Assembly (NCBI RefSeq): GCF_001421565.1
Contig: NZ_LMKQ01000001.1
Coordinates: forward strand, 2,595,589-2,659,588
Origin: Agromyces sp. Leaf222
GTDB taxonomy: Bacteria; Actinomycetota; Actinomycetes; Actinomycetales; Microbacteriaceae
Direction: 5' to 3'
DNA length: 64,000 nt
A model generated the notes under the pieces. It was not told the DNA's origin. It saw only the letters and a list, made by a program, of their open reading frames with translations, and made no database searches. Shown here piece by piece: positions 43,070 to 52,746 of this stretch (positions are counted from its first letter, which is position 1; each line of letters opens with the position of its first letter). The position numbers were made by a program, and so were the translations under genes.

Positions 43070-43441
43070 TCAGTCGAGCGCGACATCCTGAACGGTGAAC
43101 CGCGCCTTCAGAAGCGTGCCGATCTCGTGCTGCCGCAGCAGGAACGCACGCTCATCGAGCTTCTTGCGACGAAGCCACGACGTGACCTCGTCGTTGGACT
43201 TGCTCGCGTTGCATGCGCCGCAGGCCGGCACGACGTTGTCGAGGGTGTACCGGCCGCCGCGTGAGATCGGCTGGACGCAGTCCCGCTGCAGCGGCCGATC
43301 GCTCGCACCGCAGTAGGCGCAGCCACGCCATTCGGTTCTCAACGCCTCCCACTGCGCATCACTGAGATCGTGGGTGCTCTGCGCCAGACGGCGCTTGCGC
43401 CGCCGCGCGTACACCGCTGCACGACTCCGACTGACGGCCAT
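43070..43441 (-). CDS. HNH endonuclease family protein
   Basis: A 123-residue protein with an HNH-type fold. CAYCG and CGACN form the two zinc-binding CxxC pairs, between them RDCVQPISRGGRYTLDNVVP supplies the nuclease core; the usual first His appears as Cys or Gln in DCVQP, so activity is uncertain. The N-terminus is strongly basic (YARRRKRRLAQ). It lies next to a tRNA gene, but I see no att sites or phage genes, so a mobile origin is not supported. A leaderless-type promoter supports the start. Confidence 0.85.
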   Translation of the reverse strand: MAVSRSRAAVYARRRKRRLAQSTHDLSDAQWEALRTEWRGCAYCGASDRPLQRDCVQPISRGGRYTLDNVVPACGACNASKSNDEVTSWLRRKKLDERAFLLRQHEIGTLLKARFTVQDVALD

Positions 43442-43447
43442 GTCGAC

Positions 43448-43453
43448 ATGCTA
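43448..43453 (-). promoter_or_regulatory. -10 box, leaderless promoter of HNH gene
   Basis: TAGCAT, 6 bases, then the ATG at 43441. Confidence 0.55.
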
Positions 43454-43551
43454 ATCCGCACCGCATCCGATCCGCCGAAGGCGCCGAGGCCGCCACGAAC
43501 TCCTTGAGTGCCAGAGCATCAGCGCAGGGGCTTCGTGCCTCGGACATGAAG

Positions 43552-43587
43552 AAAGCCCCGGCAGATCTCTCGATCCACCGGGGCTTT
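43552..43587 (-). terminator. terminator of tRNA-Pro
   Basis: AAAGCCCCGG pairs with CCGGGGCTTT around a 16-base loop, 6 bases after the encoded CCA of the tRNA; the minus strand reads CTTTCTTC after the stem. Confidence 0.7.
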
Positions 43588-43592
43588 CGCTC

Positions 43593-43669
<77 letters not shown>

Positions 43670-43701
43670 CCGCTTTCGAACTCGTCGAAGGCAACTTGAC
43701 C

Positions 43702-43707
43702 ATCATA
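43702..43707 (-). promoter_or_regulatory. candidate -10 box for tRNA-Pro
   Basis: TATGAT on the minus strand, 33 bases before the mature 5' end; the -35 region (around 43727) is weak. Confidence 0.45.
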
Positions 43708-43810
43708 GCGGCATCCGGAGGGGTGCTCGAACACATGGTGGCATCGAACGACGTCGACTCCCACGAAGGTGCAGGTGGCACGCACATATCCGATTCATAG
43801 CCCTTTCCCC

Positions 43811-43816
43811 TAGGCT
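43811..43816 (+). promoter_or_regulatory. candidate -10 box for the 172-residue membrane protein
   Basis: TAGGCT, giving a leader of about 65 bases with GAAGGA before the GTG at 43890. The rest of 43708-43889 shows no other feature I can support. Confidence 0.4.
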
Positions 43817-43889
43817 CGTCGGAGTCGCCTTCGACGGCGGCGTACCCGTCATCCGGGAACCGTCCCTGCCCCCTCTCCGAAGGAATCTC

Positions 43890-44408
43890 GTGTCGAACAA
43901 CGCCACCGCCCTCAAGCCGTCAACGCTGAACCTGCCCATCATCCTGCTCTGGGCCGTCGCGGTCGTGGTGACCATCGCCGGCGCGCTGCTGCTGTTCGCC
44001 GGCAACGCGGCGCAGGTCGCGTTCTACACCGAGCAGGGTTCCGACTACGCGGTGTACCTCAACAACATCTCGATGTCCACGGTCGGCGGCCTGCTGCTCG
44101 CCGCCGGCATCGTCGGCCTTCTCCTGGCCCTCGCGACGCACGCTCGCAACCGTGCCGCCGTGATCCAGGCGCAGACGGCCGCCGCCGAGTTCGAGGCCGT
44201 CTTCGGCGACATCGACGACGAGGACTTCGAGGAGCTCGACCTCGTGGTCGACGAGGCCGATGTCGAGGTTCCCGTCGACGCACCCGCGCCCGCTGCCGCC
44301 GCGCCCGCCGCCGCCCAGGCCGCAGCAGAACCGGCCGCCCCCGCCGCGCCCGCAGCCCCGGCCGCCACCCCCGACGCCCCCACCACGCCCGAGGCGCCCA
44401 AGAACTGA
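43890..44408 (+). CDS. two-span membrane protein with Ala/Pro-rich tail
   Basis: A 172-residue protein of no named family. Two hydrophobic helices (LPIILLWAVAVVVTIAGALLLFAG and ISMSTVGGLLLAAGIVGLLLAL) flank a short outside loop. An acidic segment (DIDDEDFEELDLVVDEADVE) follows, and the last 45 residues are almost only Ala and Pro, typical of flexible cell-envelope linkers. GAAGGA precedes the GTG at 43890. A hairpin lies between it and the convergent gene. Confidence 0.75.
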   Translation: MSNNATALKPSTLNLPIILLWAVAVVVTIAGALLLFAGNAAQVAFYTEQGSDYAVYLNNISMSTVGGLLLAAGIVGLLLALATHARNRAAVIQAQTAAAEFEAVFGDIDDEDFEELDLVVDEADVEVPVDAPAPAAAAPAAAQAAAEPAAPAAPAAPAATPDAPTTPEAPKN

Positions 44409-44420
44409 CGCGCAGCGCAA

Positions 44421-44436
44421 CGGGCCGCACGGCCCG
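44421..44436. terminator. hairpin between convergent membrane-protein genes
   Basis: CGGGCCG-ca-CGGCCCG, a 7-bp perfect stem, just after the stop at 44408 and before the convergent stop at 44443. Confidence 0.4.
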
Positions 44437-44442
44437 CGGGGT

Positions 44443-45099
44443 TCAGAGGTGCCGACGCACCTCGTCGAGGAACCCCTTCGGGTCGTCGACCCACAGCCGA
44501 AGGGCGGTGATCTCCTGATCGCCGCCCTTCGGCGCACGTCCGGGCAGCCGCACGACGGTGGGGCGCTCCAGCTCGATCGTGATGTTCGTCTCGTCGTGCA
44601 TGCGCAGCGCGAGGGTGCGCGAGGCATCCGTCGTCTCGATGCGCGGTGACTTGGGCTCATCGACCTGCTTGCGTCGTGAGACCGACGCGATGTCGTCCCA
44701 CGTGAGCTCGACGTCGAGCTCGAGCCCCTCGCGCACGCGGATGCCGTCGGGCCCGACCGTCATGGGCCGCATGAGGTAGCCGCAGAGCAGGCCGAACATC
44801 CAGGTGACGCCCCAGATGCCGAGCACGAGCATGACGATGCGCACCGCGGGCCACCGGTGCACGACGAGGTCGATGATCGGGATCTCGACGGCCGACAGCA
44901 CGATGAAGATCATCAGCACCGCGAACACGGGCTTGTGGTAGCTGAACCCGGCCGCGCCGCGCGCGATCGCAGGCCTGCGCGCGACGAAGCGCCCGATGTT
45001 CGCGTAGATGCGCAGTTCTAGGAGCAGCACCCGCTTCGCCAGGTTCGCTGCACGCTGCCAGACGGATGCCGCAACGCGGCGTTCGCTCGTGACGCTCAT
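44443..45099 (-). CDS. membrane protein with PH-like C-terminal domain
   Basis: A 218-residue protein. Two hydrophobic helices lie at about 55-110 (HKPVFAVLMIFIVLSAVEIPI and IVMLVLGIWGVTWMFGLLCG). The soluble C-terminus (GPDGIRVREGLELDVELTWD, IASVSRRK, ALRMHDETNITIEL) has the alternating pattern of a bacterial PH-like domain. Function unknown. Its start overlaps the stop of the upstream MarR gene (ATGA), so it is co-expressed with that regulator and may be its target. Confidence 0.75.
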   Translation of the reverse strand: MSVTSERRVAASVWQRAANLAKRVLLLELRIYANIGRFVARRPAIARGAAGFSYHKPVFAVLMIFIVLSAVEIPIIDLVVHRWPAVRIVMLVLGIWGVTWMFGLLCGYLMRPMTVGPDGIRVREGLELDVELTWDDIASVSRRKQVDEPKSPRIETTDASRTLALRMHDETNITIELERPTVVRLPGRAPKGGDQEITALRLWVDDPKGFLDEVRRHL

Positions 45100-45590
45100 G
45101 CCCGACGCTCCCGGTCCGCCGCGATGAGTGCCCGCAACCGCTCGGCGATGGCGTCGACGCCGCGCTCGAGGGCGGCCCGGTCGGCGGGCGCGACGGCATC
45201 GAGCAGGTCGGCGGTGAGTTCGGCGTGCTCGCGCTGCATCTCGCGCATGCGGAGTTCGGCCGCCTCGGTGAGCGAGACGATCGTCGCCCGTCGGTCGGTC
45301 GGATGCGGCGACCGACGCACGTGCCCACCGCTCTCGAGCGCATCGACGAGCGCCGTGACGTTGCGCGCGCTGACGTCGAGGCCGCTCGCGAGCGCCTGCT
45401 GCGTCATCGGTCCGCCGTGCTGGATCACCCAGAGCACGCGCACGCGTGCCGGCGTGAGCGAGGTGCCCGCGAATGCGGTCGCCATGTCCTGCTGGAACAG
45501 CTCGCCGATCTCGAGCAGCCGGTCGAGCACGGTCGGCGTCGGCGTGAGAGCCGGAGCCTGCGTCGACGGCTCGCGCTCGATCTGGGTCAT
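45096..45590 (-). CDS. MarR family transcriptional regulator
   Basis: A 164-residue winged-helix regulator: LTPARVRVLWVIQHGGPMTQ, ALASGLDVSARNVTALVDAL and ESGGHVRRSPHPTDRRATIV (recognition helix and wing). MarR proteins respond to phenolics, oxidants or drugs. It is co-transcribed with a membrane protein and divergent from an acetyltransferase; the AT-rich 75-bp gap between the two starts (45591-45665) probably holds its operator. Confidence 0.9.
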   Translation of the reverse strand: MTQIEREPSTQAPALTPTPTVLDRLLEIGELFQQDMATAFAGTSLTPARVRVLWVIQHGGPMTQQALASGLDVSARNVTALVDALESGGHVRRSPHPTDRRATIVSLTEAAELRMREMQREHAELTADLLDAVAPADRAALERGVDAIAERLRALIAADRERRA

Positions 45591-45596
45591 ACCATG

Positions 45597-45602
45597 AACT
45601 TA
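45597..45602 (-). promoter_or_regulatory. -10 box, leaderless promoter of MarR gene
   Basis: TAAGTT, 6 bases, then the ATG at 45590. Confidence 0.5.
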
Positions 45603-45653
45603 CTACATCATTACCTCTATTCACGATATGAGCAGGATGTCGCACCCGGGCAC

Positions 45654-45659
45654 TATCGT
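45654..45659 (+). promoter_or_regulatory. -10 box, leaderless promoter of acetyltransferase gene
   Basis: TATCGT, 6 bases, then the ATG at 45666; same sequence and spacing as the EamA promoter. Confidence 0.6.
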
Positions 45660-45665
45660 GACGGC

Positions 45666-46292
45666 ATGCCAACCCAGGTCACTGAAGACGCCGGCATTCC
45701 GGCCCTGCGCGTCGTCCCCGTCCAGCAGGTGCCGTTCGCCGATGTCGAGGCCGTGTTCGGAACGAAGGGCGATGCCGCGCACTGCTGGTGCCAGTGGTAC
45801 AAGCTCCCGCGCAGCGAATGGACGATGAACGACGCCGAGCTCGCGCAACTCCTCGAGCGACAGGTGCGCGACGCAGAACACGGTCCGGGCCTCATCGCCT
45901 ACGACGGCGAGACGCCGGTGGGCTGGTGCGCGGTCGAGCCGCGATCCGCGCTGCCCGGCCTGCCTCGCAAGCGCCTCGTGGCCGAGGGCTCCCCCGACCT
46001 GGACTTCGACGACGCGAGCATCTGGGCCGTCACGTGCTTCGTCGTGCCGCGGGCGCACCGCAAGCGCGGCGTCGGCGGCGCACTGGCCGAGGCGGCCGTC
46101 GCGTTCGCGCGCGAGCACGGCGCTCGGGTGGTCGAGGCCTACGCCATCGACCCCTCGGCCAGGTCCAAGGTCCCTGCGGCCGACCTGTTCCCCGGCACCG
46201 TGGGCATGTTCGAGCGCGCCGGCTTCCGCGAGGTCGCGCGACCCACGCCCAACCGCGCCGTCATGCAGGCCCGCTTCGACGCCGAAGGCTGA
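45666..46292 (+). CDS. GNAT family N-acetyltransferase
   Basis: A 208-residue acetyltransferase of a group with an aromatic/Cys-rich N-terminal segment (CWCQWYKLPRSEW). The acetyl-CoA site is in CFVVPRAHRKRGVGGALAEA, preceded by IAYDGETPVGWCAVEPRS and followed by GTVGMFERAGFREVAR. Substrate unknown. Divergent from marR and likely under its control, a pattern consistent with a drug- or stress-response pair. Confidence 0.87.
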   Translation: MPTQVTEDAGIPALRVVPVQQVPFADVEAVFGTKGDAAHCWCQWYKLPRSEWTMNDAELAQLLERQVRDAEHGPGLIAYDGETPVGWCAVEPRSALPGLPRKRLVAEGSPDLDFDDASIWAVTCFVVPRAHRKRGVGGALAEAAVAFAREHGARVVEAYAIDPSARSKVPAADLFPGTVGMFERAGFREVARPTPNRAVMQARFDAEG

Positions 46293-46360
46293 CCCCGCGC
46301 CGGCGCAGGTCGCGACGCGGTTCCGTCTCGAGCGAGTCGTCACCGAGATGCGCCATGAGG

Positions 46361-46828
46361 TCACCCGGCCGGGTCGCCGGCGCCCGCGCCGCACGGCTCG
46401 CAGATCACGAGCGGGATCTCGCGTTCGGTGCGGCCCTGGTAGGTCGCGTAGCCGCCGTATGCCGCGACGACGCGATCCCAGAGCACCGCCCGCTCCGCGG
46501 GGTTCGCCGTTCTCGCGACCATGCACGCGGTCGTGCGTCCTCGCGTCACCTCGACGCGCGGGTTCGCCACGAGGTTCCGGTACCAGGCCGGATCGCGATC
46601 TGCGCCGCCGCGCGACGCCACGAGGATGATGCGCTCACCCTCGACGATCGGTGCGGAGAGCACGACGGTTCGCCGTGCACCGCTCCGGGACCCGACGGTG
46701 GTGAGCTCGAGCACCGGCATGCCGCCGATCCGCTTCGCCACGCGCCATCCGCTCGCCTTCAACACCGCGTGATGCACTCCGGACATGATCCGTAATCGGT
46801 GGTCGGCGAGCGAGCGGCGGCGCGCCAC
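46361..46828 (-). CDS. F420-type (Ddn family) nitroreductase/oxidoreductase
   Basis: A 155-residue split-barrel protein of the deazaflavin-dependent nitroreductase family. LELTTVGSRSGARRTVVLSA is the cofactor-binding signature, and DPAWYRNLVANPRVEVTRG is the conserved second block. Members use F420H2 to reduce quinones or nitro compounds; some prefer FMN. The GTG at 46828 is 15 bases after the der stop; an ATG at 46786 is an alternative. A related domain is fused to the BrkB protein at 3865-5427. Confidence 0.87.
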   Translation of the reverse strand: MARRRSLADHRLRIMSGVHHAVLKASGWRVAKRIGGMPVLELTTVGSRSGARRTVVLSAPIVEGERIILVASRGGADRDPAWYRNLVANPRVEVTRGRTTACMVARTANPAERAVLWDRVVAAYGGYATYQGRTEREIPLVICEPCGAGAGDPAG

Positions 46829-46843
46829 GAATCGATCGATCCG

Positions 46844-48361
46844 CTAGCGCTGGCGCTTCTCGCGCACGCGCATGTTGATGACGATCGGCGAACCCTCGAA
46901 CCCGTAGATCTCGCGCAGGCGCCGCTGGATGAACCGGCGGTAGCCCGGGTCGAGGAACCCGGTCGTGAAGAGCACGAATGTCGGCGGCCGGCTCGCGGCC
47001 TGCGTGCCGAACAGGACACGGGGCTGCTTGCCGCCGCGCACGGGGTGCGGCGTCTGCTGCGTGAGCTCGGTGAGGAACGCGTTGAACTTGCCCGTCGCGA
47101 TGCGGGTGTCCCACGACGCGAGTGCGGTCTCGAGGGCGGGCACGAGCTTCTCGAGGTGGCGCCCGGTGCGGGCCGAGATGTTCACGCGAGGGGCCCACGC
47201 CACGTGGTGCAGGTCCTTCTCGATCTCGCGCTCGAGGTAGCGGCGACGGTCGTCGTCGAGGAGGTCCCACTTGTTGTAGGCGAGCACGAGCGCGCGGCCC
47301 GATTCGAGCACGAGGTCGATGATGCGCACGTCCTGCTCGGAGATCGGCTGCGAGACGTCGAGGAGCACGACGGCGACCTCGGCCTTCTCGAGCGCCGCCT
47401 GGGTGCGCAGCGATGCGTAGAAGTCGGCGCCCTGCTGCAGGTGCACGCGACGACGGATGCCGGCGGTGTCGACGAAGCGCCAGATCTTGCCGCCGAGCTC
47501 GATCTGCTCGTCGACGGGGTCGCGGGTGGTGCCCGCGAGCTCGTTGACGACGACGCGCTCCTCACCGGCGGCCTTGTTCAGGAGCGAGCTCTTGCCGACG
47601 TTCGGTCGACCGAGGATCGCGACGCGGCGGGGTCCGCCGAACTCGTCCTTCGCGACGGCGGACACCTGCGGGAGCACCTTGAACACGGCCTCGAGCATGT
47701 CGGCGACGCCGCGCCCGTGCAGTGCGGAGACGGGGTGCGGCTCGCCGAGGCCGAGGTTCCAGAGCGCTGCGGCCTCGGACTCCTGGCGGGCGTCGTCGAC
47801 CTTGTTGGCGACGAGGAAGACGGGCTTGTTCGTCTTGCGGAGCAGCCGAACGACGTGTTCGTCGGTCGCGGTCGCGCCGACCGTGGCGTCGACCACGAAG
47901 AGCACGACGTCGCAGAGGTCGATCGCGACCTCGGCCTGCGCCGCGACGGAGGCGTCGATGCCCTTGGCATCGGGCTCCCAACCGCCGGTGTCGACGAGGG
48001 TGAAGCGACGGTCGAGCCACTCGCCCTTGTACGACACGCGGTCGCGCGTCACGCCGGGGGTGTCCTCGACGACGGCCTCGCGGCGGCCGAGGATGCGGTT
48101 CACGAGCGCCGACTTGCCCACGTTGGGGCGGCCGACGATCGCGACCACCGGCAGGGCCGGCAGGTAGCGGATGCCGTCTTCGCCCTCTTCGGAGTGCTCG
48201 AGCACGTCGAGGTCGTCGTCGTCGAGGTTGTAGTCGGACAGCCCCGAGCGCAGCGCTGCCGCGCGCTGCTCGGCCAGCTCGTCGTCGACGTCGGCGAGGC
48301 GGTCGGCGAGCCGGTCGTCGGCGACGGACTCGTCGTCGTACTCGTCGCGCTGGTCGGTCAT
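46844..48361 (-). CDS. der: ribosome biogenesis GTPase Der
   Basis: A 505-residue tandem GTPase required for 50S ribosome assembly. G-domain 1 has [21 protein letters not shown] and DTGGW; G-domain 2 has [22 protein letters not shown] and DTAGIRRR, with NKWD for guanine specificity. The C-terminal KH-like domain ends [11 protein letters not shown]. The first 70 residues are an acidic extension ([17 protein letters not shown]) common in actinobacterial Der. GAGGAG precedes the ATG at 48361. It follows cmk, as in other actinobacteria. Confidence 0.97.
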   Translation of the reverse strand: MTDQRDEYDDESVADDRLADRLADVDDELAEQRAAALRSGLSDYNLDDDDLDVLEHSEEGEDGIRYLPALPVVAIVGRPNVGKSALVNRILGRREAVVEDTPGVTRDRVSYKGEWLDRRFTLVDTGGWEPDAKGIDASVAAQAEVAIDLCDVVLFVVDATVGATATDEHVVRLLRKTNKPVFLVANKVDDARQESEAAALWNLGLGEPHPVSALHGRGVADMLEAVFKVLPQVSAVAKDEFGGPRRVAILGRPNVGKSSLLNKAAGEERVVVNELAGTTRDPVDEQIELGGKIWRFVDTAGIRRRVHLQQGADFYASLRTQAALEKAEVAVVLLDVSQPISEQDVRIIDLVLESGRALVLAYNKWDLLDDDRRRYLEREIEKDLHHVAWAPRVNISARTGRHLEKLVPALETALASWDTRIATGKFNAFLTELTQQTPHPVRGGKQPRVLFGTQAASRPPTFVLFTTGFLDPGYRRFIQRRLREIYGFEGSPIVINMRVREKRQR

Positions 48362-48414
48362 GGGTGTCTCCTCAAGTCTTCGGGCGCGTCTGATCGAGAT
48401 GCGCCCCGCTCTAT

Positions 48415-49101
48415 TCAATCAGTGACAGGCTGTGTGAACCTGATGACGTCGATCACGGCGTCGACGGTCTGCTCGAAATCGAGCTCCGTGGAGTCCACCG
48501 TGGTCACGCCGTCGGCCGCCGTCATGAAGTCGACGACCTTCGAATCGGCCTCGTCGCGGCGGCGCAGGTCGTCGCCGACGGCGCTCGAGGTCGAACCCAC
48601 GAGCTCGGCCGAACGCCGAGACGCCCGCACCTCGGGCGACGCGGTCAGCAGGATCCGCACGGGCGCATCGGGTGCGACGACGGTCGTGATGTCCCGACCC
48701 TCGACGACGACGCCGGGGCGGGGTTCGGCAGCCATGATGCTGCGGAACAGTTCGATGAGATGCGTGCGCACCTCGGGCACGCGGGCCACCCTGCTGACGA
48801 CCGCCGAGATCTCGGGATCGCGGATGGCCGCGGTCACGTCGACCTCGCCGACGTGCACGGCGTAGCCGGCCGGGTCGGTGCCGATGCGGTAGTCGAAGCT
48901 CGCGAGCGAGGAGATGACGGATGCCGCGTCATCCGTGTCGATGCCAGAGGCCTGCACGTGCCAGGCGAGCGCCCGATAGGCGGCACCGGTGTCGAGGAAG
49001 CCGTAGCCGAGGCGCTTGGCCACCTCCTTCGACACGCTGGACTTGCCGCTGCCTGCGGGGCCGTCGATCGCGACGACGACGGGGATGACGGGGGACGACA
49101 C
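48415..49101 (-). CDS. cmk: cytidylate kinase
   Basis: A 228-residue (d)CMP kinase: P-loop [26 protein letters not shown] for substrate binding, [18 protein letters not shown] and LRRRDEADS in the lid. It phosphorylates CMP and dCMP for nucleotide supply. The GTG at 49101 is 2 bases after the tyrA stop, and longer in-frame extensions are antisense to tyrA codons, so this start is clear. Confidence 0.95.
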   Translation of the reverse strand: MSSPVIPVVVAIDGPAGSGKSSVSKEVAKRLGYGFLDTGAAYRALAWHVQASGIDTDDAASVISSLASFDYRIGTDPAGYAVHVGEVDVTAAIRDPEISAVVSRVARVPEVRTHLIELFRSIMAAEPRPGVVVEGRDITTVVAPDAPVRILLTASPEVRASRRSAELVGSTSSAVGDDLRRRDEADSKVVDFMTAADGVTTVDSTELDFEQTVDAVIDVIRFTQPVTD

Positions 49102-49103
49102 GT

Positions 49104-50186
49104 TCAGCCTGCAATCCGCCAGCCGCGTGCGGCCAGCTCGTCGGTGAGGCGCTCCTGCACCTCGGGGAGCACGAAGATCTCGGCGAGGCCCACCTGGGCG
49201 CCCGGCGAGTGCTCGAGGCGGAGGTCCTCGAGGTTGACGCCGGCGTCGCCGACGTCGTTGAAGAGCCGGGCGAGCTGACCGGGGCGGTCGTCGACCATGA
49301 CGATGAGGCTCGCGTAGCGACGGTCGACGCCGTGCTTGCCCGGCAGCCGTTCGACGCCCGTGTTGCCGCCGAAGAGCTCCTCGGCGATGCGACGGCGGGC
49401 GCCGGGCGCCTCGAGGTCGTCGAGGGCGTCGATGAACCGGTCGAGGTCCTCGCGGTAGCCGCGCAGGATCTCGATGACGGGCGCGGTGTTCTGCCCGAGG
49501 ATCTGCACCCACAGCTCGGGGTCGCTCGCCGCGACGCGCGTGACGTCGCGGATGCCCTGGCCGGCGAGGTTCACCGAAGCGTGGGGTGCGTCGATGAGGC
49601 GTCGCGCCATGAGCGTGGACACCACCTGGGGCACGTGCGACACGAGGGCGACCGCCCGGTCGTGCTGCTCGGGCGTGAGCTCGACGAGCGTGGCGCCGAG
49701 GTCGAGGATCAGGTCGTCGATGACCGACGCATCGCGGTACGAGATGGCCTCGTGCGCGGCGACCACCCATGGGCGCCCGACGAAGAGGTCGGCGCGGCCC
49801 GACATGGGTCCGCCGAGTTCGCGGCCGGCCATGGGGTGGGTTCCGAGGTAGCGCGAGACGTCGGCTCCTCGCGCCACGAGCTCGTCGAGGATGGCGACCT
49901 TGACGCTCGCGACATCCGTCACGATCGCGGTCGGGTTCGCGGCGAGCTCGGCGGCGACGACGTCGGCCGTGACGTCGGGCGGCACGCAGACGACGACCAG
50001 CTGCGGCACGTCGTCCGAAGCCGCCGGGCGCCCCGCGCCGTAGTCCGCGGCGATCGCCAGGTGCGTCGGCGATGCGTCGGCGAGGACCACGTCGACGCCC
50101 TTCGCACGCAGCCCGAGTCCGATGCTCGCGCCGAGCAGCCCGACACCGACGATGCGCACCGGGCCGGTCAGGCGGGCTTCGTTCAC
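49104..50186 (-). CDS. tyrA: prephenate dehydrogenase
   Basis: A 360-residue NAD(P)-dependent enzyme that converts prephenate to 4-hydroxyphenylpyruvate for tyrosine. The Rossmann motif is [18 protein letters not shown], the prephenate region is [11 protein letters not shown], the helical domain has [12 protein letters not shown], and an ACT domain occupies about 285-360 ([20 protein letters not shown]), which would give feedback control by tyrosine. Its ATG overlaps the rluB stop. Its place between cmk and rluB departs from the mycobacterial order. Confidence 0.95.
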   Translation of the reverse strand: MNEARLTGPVRIVGVGLLGASIGLGLRAKGVDVVLADASPTHLAIAADYGAGRPAASDDVPQLVVVCVPPDVTADVVAAELAANPTAIVTDVASVKVAILDELVARGADVSRYLGTHPMAGRELGGPMSGRADLFVGRPWVVAAHEAISYRDASVIDDLILDLGATLVELTPEQHDRAVALVSHVPQVVSTLMARRLIDAPHASVNLAGQGIRDVTRVAASDPELWVQILGQNTAPVIEILRGYREDLDRFIDALDDLEAPGARRRIAEELFGGNTGVERLPGKHGVDRRYASLIVMVDDRPGQLARLFNDVGDAGVNLEDLRLEHSPGAQVGLAEIFVLPEVQERLTDELAARGWRIAG

Positions 50187-51091
50187 GACCGCTCCCCGTC
50201 GGCTGCGCCGTCTGCGCCTGCTGCGGCTTCGGCCGACGCCGCAGCACCGGAGGCTTCGGAGGCCTCGTCGGTCGAGGACCCGGATGCCCCTTCGCCACGC
50301 CCGCGCGCGGCATCCGCCTCTCGCGAGATCGTCAGGAGCAGGCCGCGCTCGGTGCTCGTGAGTTCGCGCATGACCCCGACGCGGAGCGTGCCGAGGTGCA
50401 GCGGCCCGAAGCTGCGACGCACGAGGTCGACGACCGGATGCCCCACCTCGGCCATCATGCGCCGCACGATGCGGTTGCGGCCGGAGTGCAACGTGAGCTC
50501 GACGATCGAGTGGCCGTCGTCGCCCTGGTGCTGCCTGACCTTCGCGCGGTCGGCCTTGATCGGGCCGTCCTCGAGCTCGATGCCCTGCTTGAGCTGCTGC
50601 AGGGTCTGCGCCGACACCCGGCCTTTCACCTTGGCGATGTACGTCTTCTCGACGCCGAACGAGGGGTGCGCGAGCACGTGCGCGAGGTCGCCGTCGTTCG
50701 TGAGCAGCAGCAGGCCGCTCGTCTCGCCGTCGAGGCGGCCGACGTTGTAGACGCGCTCCTCGAGCTCGTCGGTGAACTGCCGCAGGTCGGGGCGGCCCTT
50801 CTCGTCGCGCATCGACGAGACGACGCCGCGCGGCTTGTTCAGCATGTAGTAGCGCTTGTCAGGGTCGAGCTGGATCGGCACGCCGTCGACGGCGACGAGG
50901 TCGCTCGCGGGGTCGACGCGGCGGCCGAGCTCGGTCACGACGACGCCGTTGACCTCGATGCGGCCCTCGACGATGTACTGCTCGACGACGCGGCGGCTCG
51001 CGACGCCCGCGGCGGCGAGCACCTTCTGCAGGCGCACGCCCTCCGGTTCGGTGAACCAGCCGGCGCCCTGGTCGTCGTTCTTGTCAGTCAC
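50183..51091 (-). CDS. rluB: 23S rRNA pseudouridine synthase (RluB-like)
   Basis: A 302-residue RsuA/RluB-type enzyme. The S4 domain is [20 protein letters not shown], and the catalytic aspartate lies in [20 protein letters not shown], with [12 protein letters not shown] as the third motif. The last 40 residues are Ser/Glu/Ala-rich and disordered. It likely modifies 23S rRNA near position 2605. The GTG at 51091 follows AGGAAGGA and overlaps scpB by 8 bases. Confidence 0.93.
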   Translation of the reverse strand: MTDKNDDQGAGWFTEPEGVRLQKVLAAAGVASRRVVEQYIVEGRIEVNGVVVTELGRRVDPASDLVAVDGVPIQLDPDKRYYMLNKPRGVVSSMRDEKGRPDLRQFTDELEERVYNVGRLDGETSGLLLLTNDGDLAHVLAHPSFGVEKTYIAKVKGRVSAQTLQQLKQGIELEDGPIKADRAKVRQHQGDDGHSIVELTLHSGRNRIVRRMMAEVGHPVVDLVRRSFGPLHLGTLRVGVMRELTSTERGLLLTISREADAARGRGEGASGSSTDEASEASGAAASAEAAAGADGAADGERS

Positions 51092-51851
51092 GTTCGAATC
51101 CTTCCTGGCCGTCGTCGAGCAACGGTGAGATGTGGGGCAGCTCGTCGATGGAGTTGACACCGAGGTTGGTGAGCAGCAGCTCGGTCGTGCCGTAGAGCAG
51201 CGCGCCCGTCTCGGCATCGGTGTCGACCTCGGTGATGAGCCCCCGGCCGAGCAGCGTGCGCACGACCGAGTCGACGTTCACCGCGCGGATCGACGCGATC
51301 TGCGAACGCGAGATCGGCTGCTTGTAGGCGATCACCGAGAGCGTCTCCAACGCCGCCTGCGAAAGTCTCGTCGACGTCTGCGCGATCACGAAATCCGACA
51401 CCAGCGCGTCGTACTCGGTTCGCACGTAGAAACGCCAGCCGCCGCCCACCTCGCGCAGCTCGAATCCACGACGGATGCCGCGTGCCGCATCGTTCGCGTC
51501 GGCGACATCGGTGCGCGGCTCCCCCGAGACGCCCGTGCCGTCGTAGTCGGCCCGCAGGCGTGCAATCGCGGCGCGCACCTCGGCCACCGGCCGCTGCACG
51601 GCGGCCGCGAGGTGCACGACGCTCTGCGGTTCGTCGGCGATGAACAGGATCGCCTCGAGCGCGCGATCCAGGTCGAGGTGGGGCTGGCCTGGCACGTCGA
51701 GCGGCGTGACGATCGAGAGCTCGGGGCCCTCGGTCGCCCCGTCGACTTCGTCGTCAGGTCGAGTGGGGTGCTCAGCGGCCGTGTCGGGGCCGGCGCCGCC
51801 CTCGTCGACCGCGGTCGTCGCGACATCCGCCTCTTCGATCTCATTCGTCAT
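51084..51851 (-). CDS. scpB: segregation and condensation protein B
   Basis: A 255-residue kleisin-associated winged-helix protein of the SMC-ScpAB complex: LDRALEAILFIADEPQSVVH, GWRFYVRTEY, SQAALETLSVIAYKQPISRS and LLTNLGVNSIDELP. It binds ScpA and helps compact and segregate the chromosome. The first 55 residues are an acidic, Thr/Pro-rich extension. It overlaps scpA by 11 bases and rluB by 8. Confidence 0.95.
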   Translation of the reverse strand: MTNEIEEADVATTAVDEGGAGPDTAAEHPTRPDDEVDGATEGPELSIVTPLDVPGQPHLDLDRALEAILFIADEPQSVVHLAAAVQRPVAEVRAAIARLRADYDGTGVSGEPRTDVADANDAARGIRRGFELREVGGGWRFYVRTEYDALVSDFVIAQTSTRLSQAALETLSVIAYKQPISRSQIASIRAVNVDSVVRTLLGRGLITEVDTDAETGALLYGTTELLLTNLGVNSIDELPHISPLLDDGQEGFERD

Positions 51852-52746
51852 AGTCGGCCCCCAGGGCTTCGAGGTTTTCGTCGGACCACGTCGCCGCGGC
51901 CCAGTGCAGGGTGAGTTCGCCGAGCGGCTCGACCTGGTCGAAGCCGATCGCCGCGTGCCGGTACAGCTCGAGCACCGCGAGGAACCTGGCCACGACGACG
52001 CCGGGGCGCGTGACGCCCGCGATCAGCTGGCGGAAGCTCACCGGGTCGCCGCGCCGGAGCACCGCGACGACGTGCGCCGCCTGCTCTCGGATCGACACGA
52101 GCGGCGCGTGCAGGTGCGTGAGCCCCACGACGGGGATCTCGCGCGGCGCCATCGCGAGCGCGGCCAATGCGGCGAAGTCCTCGGCGCTCAGCGTCCACCG
52201 CAGCTCGGGCGCCCGCTGGCGGAACCGGTCCTCGAGCCGCACGGTACGCGCATGGCGCAACCCCTCGGCGTCGAGGTTCGACTGGAACCACCGGGCGGCC
52301 TCCTTGAAGGCGCGGTACTGCAGCAGGCGCGCGAAGAGCAGGTCGCGCGCCTCGAGCAGCGCGACGTCTTCGGCATCGACGAGCTCGCCCTGCGGGAGCA
52401 GGCCGACGACCTTCAGGTCGAGCAGGGTTGCGGCGACCACCAGGAACTCCGAGGCCCGGTCGAGCTCCTCGGCCGAGTCGAGTCCGCGCAGGTAGGAGAT
52501 GAACTCGTCGGTCACCGCCGAGAGCGAGACCTCGGTGATGTCGAGCTCGTGCTTGGCGATGAGCGAGAGCAGCAGGTCGAACGGACCCTCGAAGTTCGTG
52601 AGCGCGACGCGGAAGCCGGTGTCGGCGGGCTCGGTCGCGGGCGCCAGGGTCCCGGATGCCTCGACCGCGCGCTGGTCATCGCTGCCGGCCTCTTCGCCGG
52701 GCACGTGCTCCCCCGAGACCGGAACGGCCTCAGGCGACCGCGCCAC
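51841..52746 (-). CDS. scpA: segregation and condensation protein A
   Basis: A 301-residue kleisin subunit. The N-terminal SMC-binding part has FRVALTNFEGPFDLLLSLIA and KHELDITEVSLSAVTDEFI, with a helical middle (ASEFLVVAATLLDLKVVGLL) and a C-terminal winged helix (VARFLAVLELYRHAAIGFDQ). It bridges the SMC dimer heads. Residues 1-40 are a disordered acidic lead. It overlaps parA by 17 bases. Confidence 0.95.
   Translation of the reverse strand: MARSPEAVPVSGEHVPGEEAGSDDQRAVEASGTLAPATEPADTGFRVALTNFEGPFDLLLSLIAKHELDITEVSLSAVTDEFISYLRGLDSAEELDRASEFLVVAATLLDLKVVGLLPQGELVDAEDVALLEARDLLFARLLQYRAFKEAARWFQSNLDAEGLRHARTVRLEDRFRQRAPELRWTLSAEDFAALAALAMAPREIPVVGLTHLHAPLVSIREQAAHVVAVLRRGDPVSFRQLIAGVTRPGVVVARFLAVLELYRHAAIGFDQVEPLGELTLHWAAATWSDENLEALGADYDE

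Noticed and set aside
43722..43742. SOS/LexA-like box (CTCGAACACATGG)
   Set aside because: Only one half-site fits the actinobacterial consensus and no SOS gene is adjacent.
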